From Streptomyces sp. NBC_00483 (lineage in GTDB: Bacteria > Actinomycetota > Actinomycetes > Streptomycetales > Streptomycetaceae): a DNA stretch of 64,000 bases. Positions 11,361 to 21,989 of this stretch are shown here, piece after piece (position 1 is the stretch's first letter; each line of letters begins with the position of its first letter). The DNA lies in assembly GCF_036013745.1 (NCBI RefSeq), contig NZ_CP107880.1, forward strand, positions 6,076,001-6,140,000. The letters are read 5' to 3'. Both the position numbers and the translations under genes were made by a program. The notes below the pieces were generated by a model. The model had not been told where the DNA came from, searched no databases, and saw only the letters and a list, made by a program, of their open reading frames with translations.

Positions 11361-11990
11361 CTACGCAGTACGGCGCCGCGGTCCCGGCGCCTGGGAAGAG
11401 GACTGGGACGAGGGCTGCGCGGCGGACGGCTGCCGGCCACCGGCCCGGCGCACCGCGGCCCGCCGGGCCATGAGCCGCACCTTCCGTACGGTCACGAGCA
11501 CACCGGTGATGAGCGTCCCGCCGTACAGCCAGATCGCGCTCATGGCGAGCGTCGTCGCGACCCCCATGACCTGCTGCCCGAAGCCGCCCGTGCCCTCGGA
11601 GATCGGCACGATGCCGACGGCGAACGCGATCGGCACCACGACCGGCGCCGTCACCAGGTCCGCGCCCCGCACCCACACCGCCGTAAGCCCGCTGACGAGC
11701 AGGAACAGCACTCCGTAGACGGCCGGGGAGCCCCCGAACAGCAGCTGGTCGAGGGACCCGAAGACCAGCATCGCGGCGATGCAGAACAGTCCGCTGCCCC
11801 GCCCCGTGAGCCGTGGGTTCGGGAAGCGGAGGGGGCGGCGCCCGGGAGCCGGACCCCCACCGGCGGCGCGGTACACGGTGGCGGACTCACCGGACGGCAC
11901 GGCGCCGTCCTGGCCGCCCTGCGCCTGCGGCGGCAGCGGGGCCGTGCGGCGGGGCCTGGCCTGCGGGGGACGCGTCCTGGGTTGCTCCAC
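11361..11990 (-). CDS. Small polytopic membrane protein (DUF6542-like)
   Basis: 209 aa from the GTG at 11990 (VEQPRTRPPQ). A Pro/Arg/Gln-rich cytoplasmic N-terminus of ~80 residues is followed by four hydrophobic segments: LFCIAAMLVFGSLDQLLF, VYGVLFLLVSGLTAVWV, VTAPVVVPIAFAVGIVPI and LAMSAIWLYGGTLITGVLV. A Ser/Gln-rich basic tail ends the protein. The layout fits the actinobacterial DUF6542 family of unknown function, a name I assign from memory of family layout. No SD is visible at the chosen start, so the start is uncertain. It is convergent with ppgK and divergent from ychF. Confidence 0.75.
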   Translation of the reverse strand: MEQPRTRPPQARPRRTAPLPPQAQGGQDGAVPSGESATVYRAAGGGPAPGRRPLRFPNPRLTGRGSGLFCIAAMLVFGSLDQLLFGGSPAVYGVLFLLVSGLTAVWVRGADLVTAPVVVPIAFAVGIVPISEGTGGFGQQVMGVATTLAMSAIWLYGGTLITGVLVTVRKVRLMARRAAVRRAGGRQPSAAQPSSQSSSQAPGPRRRTA

Positions 11991-12149
11991 AAGCCCAAGA
12001 TAGATGCGCTTATGTGCCCAATAGGCCAAGGGACACGCACTTTGGCCGAGCTTGACCGCGCTTGGCGGAAGTCGGCCGGGTCGGGCGAGGCCGTAGACTG
12101 GTGGATCGCCCTGCCCCACACCACCACATGACGTACGGGAAGTCGCAAC

Positions 12150-13238
<1,089 letters not shown>

Positions 13239-13331
13239 CGGCTGACGTATCGCCATGTCACTGGTCTGGTAAACAAATCTCGCCGGTCATGGCTCTATGA
13301 ACTGATACGTCCTCTGGTTACCCTCCGCCGC

Positions 13332-14411
13332 ATGATTCCGACGGTTGTCTGGGGTACCGGAAATGTCGGCCGCGCGGCCATCCGTGCCGTCGCGGCCCAC
13401 CCGGGGCTGAAGCTCACGGCAGTGCTCGTCCACGCCCCCGACAAGGTCGGCCGCGACGCGGCCGACCTCGCCGGGCTCGAGCAGGATCTGGGGGTCCCGG
13501 CGACCGACGACATCGACGCGGTCCTCGGCGCATCGCCGCGGGCCGTGGTGTACGCGGCCTCCGGCGACCTCCGCCCCGACGACGCCCTCGCCGACATCGC
13601 CAGGGCGGTCCGGGCCGGCGCCGTGGTCGTCACCCCCGCGCTGTACGCCCTCTACGACCAGCGCAACGCCCCGCCCGAACTGCGGGATCCGGTCCTCGCC
13701 GCCATCGCGGACGGCGGCGGCTCGCTGTTCGTGTCCGGTGTCGATCCCGGCTGGGGCAACGACGTACTGCCGCTCCTCGTCAGCGGACTCGGCAGCACCA
13801 TCGACGCGATCCGCTGCCAGGAGATCTTCGACTACTCCACGTACGACCAGGAGGATTCCGTACGCCACCTGATCGGCATGGGGCACCCCCTGGGCTACGA
13901 GCCCCTGATGCTCGCCGAGACCGTACCGACCATGGTGTGGGGCGGTCAGATCCGGCTGATGGCCAGGGCCCTGGGCGTCGAACTCGACGACATCCGCGAG
14001 ACGTTGGAGCGCCGCGCGCTCGACTCGTCGGTGACCACCCGCACGATGGGCGACTTCGAGGCGGGCACCCAGGGCGCGGTGCGGTTCGAGGTGCAGGGCA
14101 TCGTCGGCGGCGAACCCCGCATCGTCATCGAGCACGTCACCCGCATCCACCCGTCCTGCGCACCGGACTGGCCGACACCGCCCGACGGCGCGGGTGCCCA
14201 CCGGGTGATCATCGAGGGCCGCCCGCGCATCGAGGTCACGGTCGAGGCCACCGACGAGGGCGAGAACCGGTCGGCGGGCGGCAACGCCACCGCGGTCGGC
14301 CGCCTGGTCGGCGCCATCGACTGGCTCGTGGCCGCGGAACCCGGACTCTACGACGCGCTCGACGTCCCGCTGCGCCCCGCGACCGGAAAGCTCGGAAGGA
14401 GCAAGCAATGA
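13332..14411 (+). CDS. NAD(P)-dependent dehydrogenase of the dihydrodipicolinate-reductase-like type
   Basis: 359 aa. The N-terminal Rossmann motif is VVWGTGNVGRAAIRAV (residues ~5-20), followed by VVYAASGDLRPDDAL and the ring-facing segment SGVDPGWGNDVLPLL. The C-terminus resembles the 2,4-diaminopentanoate/amine dehydrogenase family, related to DapB in fold but not function. The substrate is unknown. Its stop overlaps the next gene's ATG by four bases (ATGA), so the two are coupled. Both face cholesterol oxidase, so a role in steroid breakdown is possible, on location only. No SD is seen before the ATG. An 8-bp inverted repeat GACGTATC/GATACGTC (13244-13251 and 13304-13311) flanks the likely promoter. 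Confidence 0.85.
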   Translation: MIPTVVWGTGNVGRAAIRAVAAHPGLKLTAVLVHAPDKVGRDAADLAGLEQDLGVPATDDIDAVLGASPRAVVYAASGDLRPDDALADIARAVRAGAVVVTPALYALYDQRNAPPELRDPVLAAIADGGGSLFVSGVDPGWGNDVLPLLVSGLGSTIDAIRCQEIFDYSTYDQEDSVRHLIGMGHPLGYEPLMLAETVPTMVWGGQIRLMARALGVELDDIRETLERRALDSSVTTRTMGDFEAGTQGAVRFEVQGIVGGEPRIVIEHVTRIHPSCAPDWPTPPDGAGAHRVIIEGRPRIEVTVEATDEGENRSAGGNATAVGRLVGAIDWLVAAEPGLYDALDVPLRPATGKLGRSKQ

Positions 14412-14896
14412 GCGCGATGAACATAGACATTCCCGAGGGGCAGGAGCCGATCGGGTACGTGTGGGGTGACATGGTTCCCGGGATCGGCATGGCCGCCGCG
14501 AACTTCTCCCTCTCGGTGTACGAGCACACGACCCTGGGCCTGCGGGAGTTCGAGGCCGCGCGGCTGCGCATCGCGCAGATCAACGGGTGCCTCTTCTGCC
14601 TCGACTGGCGGACCGAACGCGAGGGACAGAAGGTCGAGGAGGAGTTCGCCGACGCGGTGACCCAGTGGCGCACCACCGACGCCTTCGACGACCGCACACG
14701 TCTTGCCGCCGAGTACGCCGAGCGGTACGCCCTGGATCACCACGGCCTCGACGAGGAGTTCTGGACGCGGATGACCGCGCACTACAGCCAGCACGAGATC
14801 GTGGAGCTGAGCATGAGCATCGGTTCCTGGCTGGCGTTCGGCCGGCTCAACCATGTGCTCGGCCTCGACGCGGTGTGCGTACTCCCCGGTCATTGA
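14408..14896 (+). CDS. Carboxymuconolactone decarboxylase/AhpD-like protein
   Basis: 162 aa. RIAQINGCLFCLDWRTE (~residues 53-69) is the CxxC active-site helix of the CMD/AhpD superfamily, in which the cysteine pair acts in peroxidase recycling or gamma-lactone decarboxylation. The histidine usually three residues after the second cysteine in AhpD is absent (CLFCLDWR), so AhpD-type proton relay may be altered. It is coupled by ATGA overlap to the dehydrogenase. The last 16 bp, including the stop codon, are repeated exactly once downstream (14897-14912). Confidence 0.85.
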   Translation: MSAMNIDIPEGQEPIGYVWGDMVPGIGMAAANFSLSVYEHTTLGLREFEAARLRIAQINGCLFCLDWRTEREGQKVEEEFADAVTQWRTTDAFDDRTRLAAEYAERYALDHHGLDEEFWTRMTAHYSQHEIVELSMSIGSWLAFGRLNHVLGLDAVCVLPGH

Positions 14897-14912
14897 ACTC
14901 CCCGGTCATTGA
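14881..14912 (+). repeat. Exact 16-bp tandem duplication of the CMD gene 3' end
   Basis: ACTCCCCGGTCATTGA occurs at 14881-14896 and again at 14897-14912, so the codons for the last residues and the TGA stop appear twice head to tail. The second copy supplies the left arm of the terminator hairpin at 14896-14920. Confidence 0.95.
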
Positions 14913-14920
14913 GGGGAGTT
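14896..14920. terminator. Hairpin between the CMD and cholesterol oxidase genes
   Basis: AACTCCCC (14896-14903) pairs with GGGGAGTT (14913-14920) around a 9-nt loop, located between convergent stop codons. Confidence 0.7.
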
Positions 14921-14921
14921 G

Positions 14922-16625
<1,704 letters not shown>

Positions 16626-16646
16626 TCATTAAGTCACTGCATACCT

Positions 16647-16659
16647 AGAAGTAACTTCT
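16647..16659 (-). promoter_or_regulatory. Second palindrome upstream of choA
   Basis: AGAAGT-A-ACTTCT, a perfect 6+1+6 inverted repeat 73 bp before the choA start codon. It could be an operator for a dimeric repressor or activator. Confidence 0.4.
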
Positions 16660-16689
16660 GTCCGATCTTGTACCCGTACGGCTCCTGGC

Positions 16690-18183
16690 TCACGGCCGTC
16701 GCTCAGAGCGGCGGGCCGCCGCGAGGCCCGCCGTGCCCACCAGGAGCAGCACCACGATCGTGCCCAGCGTGAACGTTTCGAACGTGGTGCGGGAGACGCC
16801 CCAGGTGTCCATGAAGTCGTAGTCGATGCCGAAGACGGACTCCAGGACGCCGGGGAAGAGGGCCGACCAGGAGCCGACGAGGATCCAGGCGTAGACGAGG
16901 GCCGCGCAGGCCATGAAGCCCCGGTTGCCGAAGGGGACTTGGTAGGGGCGGGGGACCTCCGGGCGGCGCACGCGCAGGACCACCAGGGCGGGGACGACCA
17001 GGAGGTAGGAGAGGAGAAGTGTCGTCACCGCCACCGTCAGGACCACGCCGAAGATCGCGCCCGTGTCGCCCTTCACCAGTTGCATCGCCGCGAGCATGAA
17101 CACCGTGGCCACCGCTCCGGAGAGCAGGTTCGTGCGGACCGGGGTGCCGAGCTTCGGGTGGAAGGCGCCGAGCGCGCGGCTGAAGAAGCCGCCGTCGGCC
17201 GCCGCCATCGCCTGCATGCGGTCGCTGACGATCATCCACGCGCTGCCCTGCGTGAGGAGGGCGAAGACGAACATCACCGCCGTGGTGGTGAGGAGGGGGC
17301 CGGCTGCCGGGCCGTAGACGCCGAAGACCAGGCGGACGCCCTCCATGAAGCCGCCGATGCCGGTGACCTTGCTCGCGGGGACGACCGCGAGGAGGGCGAG
17401 GACCGGGAGGAGGTAGCAGGCCGCCGCGATCGTCGCCGAGCGGCCCAGCGCCGCGGGGACGTCGTGCTGCGGGTCGTGCATCTCCTCGCCCGCCGCGTTC
17501 GGCGCCTCGAACCCCACGTAGGCGAAGAGCAGGATCGGGACGAGGGCGAGGAAGCCGGCTGTCGTCGGGGCGAAGTGGGCGGTCGCCAGGCCCTGGAAGC
17601 CGTGTTCCGCCCCGTACAGGATCGCGGTGATCGTGAAGAGTGCGAGCGACAGGACCTTCACCGCCGCGCCCGCCGTCGTGATCCACTTGCCGCGGCTGAG
17701 CGAGACGATCGCCGTGAGGATAGCGATCCACACGAAGAGCAGCTTGAACGTGTAGTCGGCGAACGTGCCCGAGCCCAGGTGGAAGACGAAGCCGTCCCAG
17801 GTCTCGGCGGCGAGGAAGACCAGCGAACCGCCCAGCCAGATCGGGTTCGTGACCCAGTAGAAGAGTGTGGTGAGGGCCGCTGCCGGGCGGCCGAGGGCCA
17901 GCTTCACCCAGACGTACGGGCCGCCCTCCTGCGGGAACGCGGCGCCGGTCTCCGCGAACAGCAGGGCGTAGGGGAGCAGGAAGAACAGGGCGATGACGGC
18001 GGTCCAGGTGGCCGCCTCGCCGCCGCCGGTGGCGATCTGGCCGATGGTGTCGAAGGAGATCACCGCGGCCACGGCCATGGCCGTGATGTCGAAGCGCTTC
18101 AGACTGCGCTTCAGGTTCGAGTTCGAGTCCGGTGTGGTGTCGTGCGGCTTTTGTGGTGCTGCGGAGGGGCTGTTCGTGGGCAC
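16690..18183 (-). CDS. APC-family amino acid/polyamine permease
   Basis: 497 aa starting at the GTG at 18183. A polar N-terminus is followed by SLKRFDITAMAVAAVISFDTIGQIATGGGEA, typical of the first helix of amino acid/polyamine antiporter-like APC members, then about 12 hydrophobic segments with FPQEGGPYVWVKLALGRPAAAL. The substrate is probably an amino acid or amine. It lies downstream of an aminotransferase and aldehyde dehydrogenase on the same strand, a set that suggests uptake and breakdown of a diamine or omega-amino acid, but a strong hairpin (18265-18296) separates it from the aminotransferase gene. Confidence 0.92.
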   Translation of the reverse strand: MPTNSPSAAPQKPHDTTPDSNSNLKRSLKRFDITAMAVAAVISFDTIGQIATGGGEAATWTAVIALFFLLPYALLFAETGAAFPQEGGPYVWVKLALGRPAAALTTLFYWVTNPIWLGGSLVFLAAETWDGFVFHLGSGTFADYTFKLLFVWIAILTAIVSLSRGKWITTAGAAVKVLSLALFTITAILYGAEHGFQGLATAHFAPTTAGFLALVPILLFAYVGFEAPNAAGEEMHDPQHDVPAALGRSATIAAACYLLPVLALLAVVPASKVTGIGGFMEGVRLVFGVYGPAAGPLLTTTAVMFVFALLTQGSAWMIVSDRMQAMAAADGGFFSRALGAFHPKLGTPVRTNLLSGAVATVFMLAAMQLVKGDTGAIFGVVLTVAVTTLLLSYLLVVPALVVLRVRRPEVPRPYQVPFGNRGFMACAALVYAWILVGSWSALFPGVLESVFGIDYDFMDTWGVSRTTFETFTLGTIVVLLLVGTAGLAAARRSERRP

Positions 18184-18264
18184 GGGCAGGTCCTAAGGCG
18201 GGAGTCGGGGACTGCGAGCTGAGGCGTGCGGGTGTGCGGGGTGCGGGCGTGACCACGTGCGGGC

Positions 18265-18296
18265 CGGGGCCCGGCGGTACGCACCGCCGGGCCCCG
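18265..18296 (-). terminator. Hairpin after the aminotransferase gene
   Basis: Perfect 14-bp stem (18265-18278 and 18283-18296) with the loop ACGC, just after the aminotransferase stop on the minus strand. It should separate the dehydrogenase-aminotransferase transcript from the permease gene. Confidence 0.85.
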
Positions 18297-18301
18297 TAGT
18301 G

Positions 18302-19666
18302 TCACGCCTCCCGGATCTCTCCGGAGGCGTCCGTGCGCTCAAGTACGCCGCGCAGGGCCGAAGCCACCTTCTTGGTCTCCGTCTCCGTCATGATCAGCGG
18401 CGGGGACAGGACCAGGCTGTGCGCGGAGTCGCGGACGATGACGCCGGTCTCGCGGCGGATCACGTCGTGCGGCATCCGGTCCGGGTTCAAGGGGAGCGGG
18501 GCGCGCGTGGCGCGGTCTGCCACCAGTTCCACCGCGAGCATCATGCCCACCGAGCGGATCTCGCCGACGATCGGCAAGTCGCCCAGCTGCGACTGGAGTT
18601 CGCCGTGCAGCGTCGCGCCGATCGTCTTCGCCCGCCCCAGCAGGCCCTCCTTCTCGATGACGTCGAGGTTGGCGAGGGCGACGGCGGTCGCGACGGGGTG
18701 GCCGTTGTACGTGTAGCCCATCGGGAAACCGTGGTCCCGGAGCAGGACCTCCGCCACCTGGTCCGCGACCATCAGCGCGCCCAGCGGCACGTAGCCGGAG
18801 GTGATGCCCTTGGCGGTGACGATGATGTCCGGCGTGACGCCGAAGTACTGGGCGGCGAACCACTCGCCCACGCGTCCGTAGGCCGTCACCACCTCGTCGA
18901 AGATGAGCAGGATGCCGTGCCGGTCCAGGACCTCGCGCACGCGCGGCCAGTAGTCGGCCGGCGGGACGAGCATGCCGCCGACGCCCATGATGGGCTCGCC
19001 GATCATCGCCGCGATGTTCTTCGCGCCGATCTCCGCGATGCGCTCCTCCAGTTCGCGGATCAGGAAGTCGGTCGGGTCTTCGCCGCCGTACAGGTCGGTG
19101 CGGTACGGCCACGGCGGCGTCAGGTGCGAGACGTGCGGCATCATCGGGGCGAAGCCCTCGTGGTACAGCGGGAAGCCGGTGGCCGAGCCGCCGCCGTAGC
19201 CGATGCCGTGGTACGCCTTGTCGCGCGCCAGGATCCAGGTGCGGTCGGTGTCGCCGCGGCGGTGGTGGTAGTAGCGGGCCATCTTGATGGCCGCCTCGTT
19301 GCCCTCCGAGCCACCGGACGTGAAGTAGACGTGGTTCAGCGGGTCCGGCGCCAACTCGGCGAGTCGCGCGGCGAGTTCGATGGCGCGGTCGTTGGAGAAC
19401 TCCCAGAAGCTGGTGAAGTACTCGAGCTTCTTCATCTGCTCGTGGGCGACGTCCGCCAGGTCCTCGCGGCCGTGGCCGACCTGGGCCAGCCACAGTCCGC
19501 CGGTCGCGTCGAGGTAGCTCCGGCCCTCGGAGTCGGTCAGTCGGCAGCCCGACCCCTCGGTCATCACGACGCGCTCGGTGGCGCTGCCCGGCAGGTAGGG
19601 GTGGATGATGTGCGCCCGGTCGAGGGCGGCGAGCTGGTCTGCGGTCTGGTCTGCGGTGCGGCTCAT
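18302..19666 (-). CDS. Class III PLP-dependent omega-aminotransferase
   Basis: 454 aa from the ATG at 19666. Fold-type I class III motifs are FTSGGSEGNEAAIKMARYYH (115-134), the IFDEVVTAYGRVGEWF block with PLP-contacting D257, and the Schiff-base lysine K286 in VTAKGITSGYVPLGA. The family transfers terminal amino groups of omega-amino acids or diamines to pyruvate or 2-oxoglutarate. The next gene upstream, an aldehyde dehydrogenase 17 bp away, would oxidise the resulting semialdehyde. Annotation as putrescine, beta-alanine or GABA aminotransferase would go beyond the evidence. Confidence 0.92.
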   Translation of the reverse strand: MSRTADQTADQLAALDRAHIIHPYLPGSATERVVMTEGSGCRLTDSEGRSYLDATGGLWLAQVGHGREDLADVAHEQMKKLEYFTSFWEFSNDRAIELAARLAELAPDPLNHVYFTSGGSEGNEAAIKMARYYHHRRGDTDRTWILARDKAYHGIGYGGGSATGFPLYHEGFAPMMPHVSHLTPPWPYRTDLYGGEDPTDFLIRELEERIAEIGAKNIAAMIGEPIMGVGGMLVPPADYWPRVREVLDRHGILLIFDEVVTAYGRVGEWFAAQYFGVTPDIIVTAKGITSGYVPLGALMVADQVAEVLLRDHGFPMGYTYNGHPVATAVALANLDVIEKEGLLGRAKTIGATLHGELQSQLGDLPIVGEIRSVGMMLAVELVADRATRAPLPLNPDRMPHDVIRRETGVIVRDSAHSLVLSPPLIMTETETKKVASALRGVLERTDASGEIREA

Positions 19667-19683
19667 GGTGTGGTCAAGCCCTT

Positions 19684-21156
19684 TCACTTGTACGCGATCC
19701 ACGTGGTCTTCAGCCCCGTGTACTTGTCGAAGGAGTGCAGGGAGAGGTCGCGGCCGTGGCCCGACTGCTTGAAGCCGCCGAAGGGGGTGAGCGGGCTGAG
19801 CGCGTCGACGGTGTTGACCGAGACGGTGCCCGCGGTCAGGGCGTCGGCGACGCGGTGGGCGCGGCCGATGTCCCGCGTCCACACGGAGGCGGCCAGGCCG
19901 TACGCGGAGTCGTTGGCGAGGCGGATCGCCTCCGCCTCGTCGCGGAACGGCAGGACCGCGAGGACAGGGCCGAACAACTCCTCGCGTACGAGCGGGGATT
20001 CGGGGGTGAGGCCGGTGACGATGGTCGGGTCCAGGTACGCGCCCTCGCGGTCGGGCCGGGTGCCGCCGCAGGCGAGCGTGCCGCCCGCGGCGCGTACCGC
20101 GGCGAGCACCCGCTCCACCTGCGCCTCGTCGACCAGCGGGCCGATCCGCGTCGCGGGGTCGAGCGGGTCGCCGGGAATCCAGGCGCGGGCGTGCTCGGCG
20201 ACGCGGGCGGTGAACTCCTCGGCGATCGAGGCCTCCACCAGGAGCCGGGTGTTGGAGGAGCAGACCTGCCCGGCGTTGTACGCGAAGCCCCAGGCGGCGC
20301 GCTCCGCGGCGGCCTCCAGATCGGCGTCGGCGAAGACCACGTTGGGGCTCTTGCCGCCGGCCTCGGGCCACACCTGCTTCATGTTCGACTCGGCGGAGTA
20401 GCCGAGGAACTTCCTGGCCACGGCGGTGGAGCCGGTGAAGACGAGGGTGTCGACGTCGGGGTGCAGGCCGAGCGCGCGGCCCGTCACCTCGCCGGGCCCC
20501 GGCACGACGTTCAGGACGCCGTCGGGGAGCCCCGCCTCCGTGGCGAGTTCGGCGAGGCGGAGCGCGGAGAGCGGCGACTGCTCGGCGGGCTTGAGCACGA
20601 CGCTGTTGCCGGCCGCGAGCGCGGGCGCCAGCTTCCAACTCGCGATGTCCAGCGGGAAGTTCCACGGCACCACCGCGCCGACCACGCCCAGCGGGGCGCG
20701 CCGCACCAGGGCGAGATTGCCGGGCGGAGCGGGCGCCACCTCGTCGTACAGCTTGTCGATCGCCTCGGCGTACCAGGCGAAGACGCCGGCGGCGCCGGGC
20801 ACGTCGGTGCCGTACGACTCGGCGATCGGCTTGCCCATGTCGAGGGTGTCGCAGAGGGCGAGCTCCTCGCCGTTGGCCTCGATCAGGCGGGCCAACTCCA
20901 GGAGGACGCGCTTGCGTTCGGCCGGGTCGGCGCGCGACCAGCGGCCGGCCTCGAAGGAGGCGCGGGCGGCGGCCACGGCCCGGTCGACGTCGGCGGCCGA
21001 GGCGACCGCCACGTCGGCGACGGGCTTGCCGGTGGCCGGGTTGACGGTGGGGAGCCACTCCCCGTCCGAGGGGTCGGCCCACGCTCCGTCGATGTAGAGG
21101 CGGGTGCGGGGTGCGAACTCGGCGGCGCGCTGCCGCCAGTGCGAGTGCGTCGTCAT
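19684..21156 (-). CDS. NAD(P)-dependent aldehyde dehydrogenase (PuuC/KauB-like)
   Basis: 490 aa. Catalytic residues are N166 (VVPWNFP), E265 (PEAGGKSPN) and the nucleophile C299 (NAGQVCSSNTR). The overall sequence is of the type that oxidises aminoaldehydes such as gamma-glutamyl-gamma-aminobutyraldehyde or 4-aminobutyraldehyde. The ATG at 21156 is chosen because GAAGG lies 8 nt upstream; the ORF extends to 21282, but that stretch is encoded by a tandem DNA repeat and is more likely promoter. It is the first gene of an aminotransferase operon and is divergent from a TetR regulator. Confidence 0.93.
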   Translation of the reverse strand: MTTHSHWRQRAAEFAPRTRLYIDGAWADPSDGEWLPTVNPATGKPVADVAVASAADVDRAVAAARASFEAGRWSRADPAERKRVLLELARLIEANGEELALCDTLDMGKPIAESYGTDVPGAAGVFAWYAEAIDKLYDEVAPAPPGNLALVRRAPLGVVGAVVPWNFPLDIASWKLAPALAAGNSVVLKPAEQSPLSALRLAELATEAGLPDGVLNVVPGPGEVTGRALGLHPDVDTLVFTGSTAVARKFLGYSAESNMKQVWPEAGGKSPNVVFADADLEAAAERAAWGFAYNAGQVCSSNTRLLVEASIAEEFTARVAEHARAWIPGDPLDPATRIGPLVDEAQVERVLAAVRAAGGTLACGGTRPDREGAYLDPTIVTGLTPESPLVREELFGPVLAVLPFRDEAEAIRLANDSAYGLAASVWTRDIGRAHRVADALTAGTVSVNTVDALSPLTPFGGFKQSGHGRDLSLHSFDKYTGLKTTWIAYK

Positions 21157-21201
21157 GCGGTGACCTTCGATTGCGTACGGCACGGGGCGTACGGGAGCGG
21201 T

Positions 21202-21255
21202 CTGTGCGAGATCTATGACCTGTGCGGGATCTGCGATCTGTGCGAGATCTGCGAC
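21202..21255. repeat. Three tandem 18-bp repeats in the ALDH/TetR promoter region
   Basis: Units at 21202-21219, 21220-21237 and 21238-21255 follow CTGTGCGRGATCTRYGAY, with a partial fourth unit (GAGATCTTTG) after them. Each holds a GATC core. They lie between the divergent aldehyde dehydrogenase and TetR genes. Confidence 0.9.
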
Positions 21256-21261
21256 GAGATC

Positions 21262-21279
21262 TTTGAAGTTGGATTCAAA
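21262..21279. promoter_or_regulatory. Candidate TetR operator
   Basis: TTTGAA-N6-TTCAAA is a perfect 6-6-6 inverted repeat placed between the divergent genes, immediately beside the 18-bp repeats. Its size and position suit a TetR dimer site controlling both directions. The assignment to the adjacent TetR gene is inferred from location. Confidence 0.55.
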
Positions 21280-21357
21280 CAATGCGTCAGCGGCCCGTCA
21301 ATGGGTTCCGCGTGATCGGCTTGATTTCCTTGAACTCGGTAACAGAGAATTAACCGC

Positions 21358-21969
21358 ATGGGTAAACCGGGGAGACCGAAGAACCAGACCGCGCGGCGCG
21401 AGGCGCTCGTGGACGCGGCGGGGCGGGCCATCACGGAGCGGGGCCTCGAAGGCCTGCGCATCAAGGACATCGCGGCCGAGGCAGGCATGTCCGCGGGGTC
21501 GGTCCTCTACTACTACCCGGAGCTGGACGAGCTGGTCCTGGAGGTGCACCGGGGCGCGGTCGAGCGCTTCCTGGCCGCGCGGCACGAGGTCACCGACGAG
21601 GTGGCCGACCCGGTGGCGCGGCTGCGCGCGCTGATCGCCTCCGGTCTGCCGTCCGCCCCCGGCGACGCGACGCACGGGCTCCTCTTCGAGCTGCACCGCA
21701 GGGCCGACCGCAGCCCCGGACACGCCGAACTGATGGCGTCACTGTTCGCCAGCGAGGTGGGCCTGTACGTCACGGTGCTCGAAGTGGGCGCCGCGACAGG
21801 GGTGTTCACCCTGGCGGGGCCCGTGGGCGACCTGGCCAGGAACCTGGTCGCGCTGGAGGACGGCTACGGTTTGCACATCGTGAGCCGCAACGCCGGTCTG
21901 ACGCGGGCCGAGGTCCAGCGCCTGATCCGGGTCCACGCGCGGGCGGTCACGGGGTGCGCCGACCTGTGA
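21358..21969 (+). CDS. TetR-family transcriptional regulator
   Basis: 203 aa. The N-terminal HTH (residues ~12-58: RREALVDAAGRAITERGLEGLRIKDIAAEAGMSAGSVLYYYPELDELVLEV) is TetR-type; the C-terminal helical ligand domain is not assignable. It is divergent from the aldehyde dehydrogenase operon, so likely its repressor. No SD precedes the ATG, and translation may be leaderless. It is convergent with the LysR gene. Confidence 0.93.
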   Translation: MGKPGRPKNQTARREALVDAAGRAITERGLEGLRIKDIAAEAGMSAGSVLYYYPELDELVLEVHRGAVERFLAARHEVTDEVADPVARLRALIASGLPSAPGDATHGLLFELHRRADRSPGHAELMASLFASEVGLYVTVLEVGAATGVFTLAGPVGDLARNLVALEDGYGLHIVSRNAGLTRAEVQRLIRVHARAVTGCADL

Positions 21970-21989
21970 CGCCTTGACGCCTCGACGCC

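Noticed and set aside
21157..21282. N-terminal extension of the aldehyde dehydrogenase
   Set aside because: The extension is encoded by the 18-bp tandem repeat, has no ALDH homology, and a good SD precedes the ATG at 21156.
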